Of a stretch of DNA of 8,527 nt, positions 4,684 to 8,527 are shown in pieces. The stretch spans positions 1-8,527 of the forward strand of contig UQVI01000080.1 in NCBI GenBank assembly GCA_900544515.1. The letters run 5' to 3'. The DNA is from an uncultured Oscillospiraceae bacterium (GTDB lineage: Bacteria; Bacillota; Clostridia; Oscillospirales; Acutalibacteraceae). Position 1 is the stretch's first letter, and the number at the start of each line of letters is the position of its first letter. The notes under the pieces were generated by a model. The model did not search any database. It was not told the DNA's origin and saw only the letters and a program-made list of their open reading frames with translations. Position numbers and translations under genes: made by a program.

Positions 4684-7392
4684 TTATTTTTTGTCGTTAA
4701 CAATTACATCATAAGCTCTCTTGCAGTTATTGTTATCCAGGTAAGCAAAGAAGCCGTTTACCCTGTCCATATACTTGTTTTCACAATCATTTTCCATAAG
4801 TGCAATAAGCTCATCCACTACGCTGTCCTTATCTGTACATATCGGGCCGAAGCCTTCGGTTTCATAATCAAAGCTCTGATCATAAACCTGATTCTCGTAA
4901 AACTCCTCCTTGTCAAACTGTGAATACACAATCGGCTTGCAAAGATGAGCAAAATCAAAGGCAATGGTTGAATAGTCGGTAACAAGCACCGATGATTCAG
5001 CAAATACCTTATTATAATCTACAAAGCCATCATTAACACTGAATACATCGTTAGCCTGAAAATCGACACTCTGTTTCATATGTATCGGATGCAGACAGAA
5101 AAGACCTTTATATCCCTTTTCCCTCATGGCCTTCAAAAGACGTTCATCATTGATAAGACCATTATAGAATTTGAAATAATCGGTATTTACAAAGCCGTCA
5201 AAATATACACTTGATGTATTGATATCATAGCTTTCCTTAATGGCTCTTCTCCAGGTGGGAAGAATGAGAATCTGTTTCTTTGTATCTTCGTAAAGGAGAT
5301 CATATCTCGGAAGTCCGGTAGTTATAAGCTGATCCTCAGTATAAAGATAGCCATCATCAATAATTCTCTGCTTTTCCTTTTTACCGGTAATGAAGAAAAT
5401 ATCAATTCCCTTGTTAAACTTATTTAACCATTTTGAGCAGTCACCGCAGTTTACACCGTGATTGGTGAAGTAGTACCTGAATTTGAACATATCGTTCAGA
5501 TATCTTCTCTTTCCGCCAAATGGATTTATGGTGAATTCACCTGCACTGGAGGAAATGATTTTTTCTGCCATAAGGAAATAATACGGATACTTTTTATCCT
5601 CAGCGAATACAACCTCACCCTCCGATTTAAGGCGGTCAATCACGCTCTTCTTAGCATTCTTGCCTATCATAAAGATAGGTCTTACGCCCTCCGGCTTATG
5701 CTCACAGGTATATTTAAATATTGCTTCGCCGTTATCACCGGCATTGTCAATTCTGTCAGCAAATATCCAAATCTTACCCTTAGGAGCCTCCTTCTTTTCA
5801 AATTTTTTGAAATTCTTTCTGATTTTTGCGACATCCTTGAGTCCGTTATCATTCAGATATTTAATACATCTTTTTTCAAGGACAGCTCTTGTATTTTCCG
5901 CAACAGCAGGGCAGGAAATCATAATATGATCTCTGTAGCATCTTAAAAGATATCTGCCGTAGAACTGATAAGCCTCTGGGAAAAGCACCTTATTGGTAAC
6001 AAATTTTCCATAGCTCATATTGATTCGGCTTTCGCCGTTTTCAAATTCAAGGATAGGCAGTAAATTTATCTGCTCCTTTGCCTTGAGCTTGCCCACAGGA
6101 TATTCATAATGATAATGATAATAATACGGCTCGTCCTCAGCGTAGCTGTTTTTGGAGATGACTGCGTGATAATCCGTCAGCTTTTCAGGATATACCTTTT
6201 CATCACCGAACTGAAGTGCAAATCTGACACCGCCGTTTTCACAATGAAGGAGCCAGCGGACAACGAACATATCAACAATAAAATGATCGTTTTCAATTTC
6301 AGCCTTTCCTACAAGACAGCATTTTGAAACGGTTTTCTGCGGTCTGAATAATACAATATCGTTATAGCAGATCGCATTATTCTTCGGATTGAACTGTAAA
6401 TTTTTTTCAAGGTCAATTCCGTATTTGAATCGGATAGCGGCCGTTCTTCTTGCAATGGATTTATGAACAGGGTCACGCAGAAGAATATCATCATCAATAT
6501 ATGAGAGAATCGTCTTTACATTTTCCTTAAACTGGACAAGCTGCTCTTCCGTAAGAATTTCATTATAAAGATTCGTTGTAAAGCGCCAGTACATATCATA
6601 GGAAATCATTGCCTGAACATATCGGATTACCTCACCATAAAGCTCCTTGCTGTATCGGATTAACTCCATATGATAGTTTGTAAGTGTATCGGTATAGAAT
6701 GAAATATCAGATGTCTGACTGTTGATTGCAGAATCAGCTGCAAATCTTTTTCTGTAATAATAACAGCCCTCTTTAATAATACCTACCTTGAGCTTTTTCA
6801 GTAAAATTTTATTGATGAATATGGAGTCTTCACCATATTTTAATTTGGGATCAAATCTTAAATCGCCTATTGCACTTCTCTTTATCAGATTATTCGTAGA
6901 CAATGACTGAACAGAGTGCTCTTCCTCTTTTGTGGTAAGGTCAGCAATTCTGGTTCCCTTCCAGAACTTAAAATCAAGCGTATGGAAACCGTTTTTTGCC
7001 TCAAAATAACGGGTTCTGAAAGTAACAACATCAATCTCATCAGAATGCTCCTGAATATAGTTATATGCACTTTTTAAAGTTTTCAAATCAAGCTTATCAT
7101 CAGGATCAAGGAAGGTAATATATTCTCCCTCAGCCATATCCAGTGCCATATTTCTTGCGGAGCTTACACCGCCGTTTTCCTTATACTTATATATAATATT
7201 TTTAGGATATTTTTTTTTGTATCTGAGACATATTTCTTCACTTGCATCCTGTGATCCATCATTAACAAGAACAAGCTGTATATTCTTCTTGAAATTAAGT
7301 GTCTGATTAATTATAGAATCTAATGCTTCCTCAAGATAAGGTTCAACATTATAAATCGGTACAATTACAGAAACTTTAAAACTTTTACTCAT
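4684..7392 (-). CDS. Bifunctional family 2 glycosyltransferase / CDP-glycerol glycerophosphotransferase (TagF/TagB-like)
   Basis: This 902-residue fusion probably builds a glycerol-phosphate (or similar alcohol-phosphate) decorated surface polysaccharide or teichoic-acid-like polymer on the inner face of the membrane. N-terminal GT-A domain, about 6-220: VSVIVPIYN (8-15), VNDGS (43-47), NGGVSSARN (73-81), DPDD (96-99, metal/nucleotide site) and GEDSIF (187-192). A helical stretch follows to about 330, then a beta-rich region (about 335-500) I do not recognise. The C-terminal GT-B phosphotransferase domain (PF04464 type), about 538-895, has DNAGDNGEAIFKY (549-561), NHG (His645), LPTWR (711-715), HPIH (His768) and VTDYST..AFDF (804-814). 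The two His and the TDYS motif match catalytic and CDP-binding residues of TagF. The ATG at 7390-7392 has GAGGAG (minus strand, 7404-7409) 11 bases upstream. It follows the kinase gene after 70 bases with no clear promoter, so co-transcription is likely. There is no signal peptide or transmembrane helix. Confidence 0.92.
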   Translation of the reverse strand: MSKSFKVSVIVPIYNVEPYLEEALDSIINQTLNFKKNIQLVLVNDGSQDASEEICLRYKKKYPKNIIYKYKENGGVSSARNMALDMAEGEYITFLDPDDKLDLKTLKSAYNYIQEHSDEIDVVTFRTRYFEAKNGFHTLDFKFWKGTRIADLTTKEEEHSVQSLSTNNLIKRSAIGDLRFDPKLKYGEDSIFINKILLKKLKVGIIKEGCYYYRKRFAADSAINSQTSDISFYTDTLTNYHMELIRYSKELYGEVIRYVQAMISYDMYWRFTTNLYNEILTEEQLVQFKENVKTILSYIDDDILLRDPVHKSIARRTAAIRFKYGIDLEKNLQFNPKNNAICYNDIVLFRPQKTVSKCCLVGKAEIENDHFIVDMFVVRWLLHCENGGVRFALQFGDEKVYPEKLTDYHAVISKNSYAEDEPYYYHYHYEYPVGKLKAKEQINLLPILEFENGESRINMSYGKFVTNKVLFPEAYQFYGRYLLRCYRDHIMISCPAVAENTRAVLEKRCIKYLNDNGLKDVAKIRKNFKKFEKKEAPKGKIWIFADRIDNAGDNGEAIFKYTCEHKPEGVRPIFMIGKNAKKSVIDRLKSEGEVVFAEDKKYPYYFLMAEKIISSSAGEFTINPFGGKRRYLNDMFKFRYYFTNHGVNCGDCSKWLNKFNKGIDIFFITGKKEKQRIIDDGYLYTEDQLITTGLPRYDLLYEDTKKQILILPTWRRAIKESYDINTSSVYFDGFVNTDYFKFYNGLINDERLLKAMREKGYKGLFCLHPIHMKQSVDFQANDVFSVNDGFVDYNKVFAESSVLVTDYSTIAFDFAHLCKPIVYSQFDKEEFYENQVYDQSFDYETEGFGPICTDKDSVVDELIALMENDCENKYMDRVNGFFAYLDNNNCKRAYDVIVNDKK
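6105..6127. repeat. Short imperfect trinucleotide run inside the glycosyltransferase gene
   Basis: A run of ATA/ATG-like units (ATAATGATAATGATAATAATA pattern, 6106 onward) encodes the aromatic string YYYHYHYEY at residues 423-431 of the minus-strand protein. It is short and lies within the unassigned central domain. It could be a slippage site, but nothing shows that it varies. Confidence 0.35.
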
Positions 7393-7462
7393 TTTTTGTT
7401 TTTCTCCTCGTGTATCATTCGTATTCTAAATAGCAGAATAAACCAACTGCTTTATTATTTCA

Positions 7463-8481
7463 TCACACAATCACTTTTAAAATTGACAGCCATCTATCGG
7501 TCAATTTATAATCCTCATTTTCAAAAAGACTATTATGAAGTCTGAAAACGATATCAATAAAAAGTATTTTTTCAAGTATATCCCTGTCGGAAACAGCTGA
7601 AAAGAAATCAAGCAGTTCCTGGCCATTCTGAGCAATATCTCCGCCGTTATCACAAAGCTCGGTAGCAATATATCTTACAATATCAACCTCTTTCGGGGCC
7701 ACATATCCGATAGGGTCAATAGCAACCAGCTCATCATTCCTTTTCATAATATTATAGCGGTGCATATCACCGTGAATCAATGTGAAATCATCATCACTGA
7801 AGGTGCTGTTAAAAAGCTCTGCAGCCTGTTTGACATATCCCATTATTTCATCTTTTTTGTATTCAAAATTATCCTGGTTCAGCTTATCATTAAGTATCTC
7901 CTTATAATTTTTGAACTGGCTGAAAAGATCCTTTGAAACGGTTATCTCACAGGAGTCCATAACTCTTTTGAAGAAATTGAGCAGTTCCTCTTTGCTGCCG
8001 TCAAATTGCAAATCCGCATCCTTGCACCGCTCAAGTAAAATGGCACAGCATTTATCATCATAATCATAAAGCTCACACATGAAGCTTGCATTAAGACTTT
8101 GATAACAGGAACGCTCACTTGTATATCGATCAATGCAGGGCGGTATTATTTTGAAAACGCATTTTCCGTATTTCACGCTCTTGGCAAGGAATATAATACC
8201 GAAGTGTGAGGACTTAATAACGTTATATTCCGTAATCTGCCATTCCTTAAGAAGTTTCGGAATGGAATTTTCAAGAGTTTTTGACCAGTTTTCCACCTCA
8301 TGAGGATAATAGGTTTTCAACAGTCTGTTGAGTCTTGACACACTTTCCAGAATTTTTGAAAAGTCAACATCATTATCCCTTGCGGTAACCAATGCCTCCA
8401 GATATTTCAAATCTGCAGGATAGGTAAGTTTAAAATTATTATTAAAATCAAAATATAAATAAATTCTGCTGTCTTCCGGAA
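7463..8481 (-). CDS. APH/choline-kinase-like phosphotransferase with preceding cytidylyltransferase tail, 5'-truncated
   Basis: The visible 338 residues end a larger protein. Number from the TTG codon at 8408-8410 as residue 1. The kinase domain spans about 55-315, with ATP lysine in CVFKII (K87), Glu99 as the likely alpha-C partner, hinge LLERC (125-129), catalytic loop IHGDMHRYN (212-220; Asp215, Asn220) and metal Asp in AIDPIGY (Asp232). This is the aminoglycoside-phosphotransferase/choline-kinase fold (PF01636). The frame has no stop upstream of that TTG. It stays open for 23 more codons to the edge of the genomic DNA, so TTG is not a credible start. The added residues lead into NFKLTYPADLKYLEALV, resembling the C-terminal NxKITxPEDLxxAEAxL signature of IspD/TarI cytidylyltransferases. 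The likely whole is a cytidylyltransferase-kinase making a CDP-alcohol for the next gene. The small-molecule substrate is unknown. Aminoglycoside resistance is not suggested by context. Confidence 0.8.
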
Positions 8482-8527
8482 CTGTCTCTTATACACATCT
8501 CCGAGCCCACGAGACTAAGGCGAATCT
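8482..8527. other. Synthetic Nextera adapter, P7/i7 side (not genomic)
   Basis: CTGTCTCTTATACACATCT (8482-8500, reverse mosaic end) is followed by CCGAGCCCACGAGAC (8501-8515, read 2 overhang). Then come TAAGGCGA (8516-8523, matching i7 index N701) and the first bases of P7 (8524-8527). Genomic DNA ends at 8481. Confidence 0.98.

Noticed and set aside
5458..5946. 162-residue open frame on the plus strand, opposite the TagF-type domain
   Set aside because: It is antisense to conserved TagF motifs, and the composition is that of a complement of a coding strand. No supporting start signal was seen.
7432..7451. Hairpin AGCAG-N10-CTGCT between the kinase and glycosyltransferase genes
   Set aside because: The stem is only 5 bp with a mismatch beyond and no following T tract on the minus strand, so it is not a credible terminator. 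Co-transcription remains the better reading.
7463..8410. Aminoglycoside resistance gene
   Set aside because: The HGDxHxxN and IDP motifs belong to the broad APH/choline kinase fold. The neighbouring CDP-glycerol transferase and the apparent cytidylyltransferase tail point to polymer precursor synthesis instead.
51..8481. Defence system, prophage or CRISPR content
   Set aside because: No direct-repeat array, phage protein, restriction-modification or toxin-antitoxin pair was found. SfsA has a nuclease fold but is a widespread chromosomal protein.

Overview
The window is one genomic insert (51-8481) framed by synthetic Illumina Nextera sequence. Bases 1-50 are the P5/i5 side and bases 8482-8527 the P7/i7 side, each with the 19-base Tn5 mosaic end. 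Both genomic edges are therefore library cut points, and the outermost gene at each end is truncated. The AT-rich DNA, strong AGGAGG-type ribosome binding sites, ECF-type vitamin uptake gene, lipoprotein solute-binding protein and TagF-type polymer synthesis genes suggest a low-GC Gram-positive bacterium, probably a gut-type Clostridia (Lachnospiraceae/Oscillospiraceae-like). The sequence alone does not allow a species call.

Left block (51-2116, all on the minus strand). Three apparently separate transcription units lie here: a 3'-truncated ECF transporter S component (51-320), a five-helix membrane protein of the putative ABC-transporter type IV family (481-1149), and a family 3 solute-binding lipoprotein (1259-2116). 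The second and third each have a downstream intrinsic terminator, and each of the three has a candidate promoter. The solute-binding protein has no permease or ATPase gene beside it, and the usual ligand-binding Arg motif cannot be found in it.

Middle block (2236-4587, plus strand). sfsA (a nuclease-family protein) is followed by ilvA and ridA. ilvA has its own good promoter, and ridA follows after a 31-base gap with a strong ribosome binding site. IlvA makes reactive enamine/imine intermediates from threonine or serine and RidA hydrolyses them, so the pair is a producer-plus-protector unit. A 20-bp perfect hairpin between the convergent genes (4628-4675) can end transcription in both directions.

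Right block (4684-8481, minus strand). A gene cut by the insert edge encodes an APH/choline-kinase-like kinase domain. Its reading frame runs open from the TTG at 8410 to the edge of the genomic DNA, and the added residues look like the end of an IspD/TarI-type cytidylyltransferase. Seventy bases downstream is a 902-residue fusion of a family 2 glycosyltransferase and a CDP-glycerol glycerophosphotransferase (TagF/TagB type). Together they suggest a route that phosphorylates and CDP-activates a small alcohol, then transfers the alcohol phosphate onto a sugar-containing cell-surface polymer. This two-gene unit is the most interesting part of the window. No RNA gene, CRISPR array or natural mobile element was seen, and no gene-free stretch exceeds about 160 bases.
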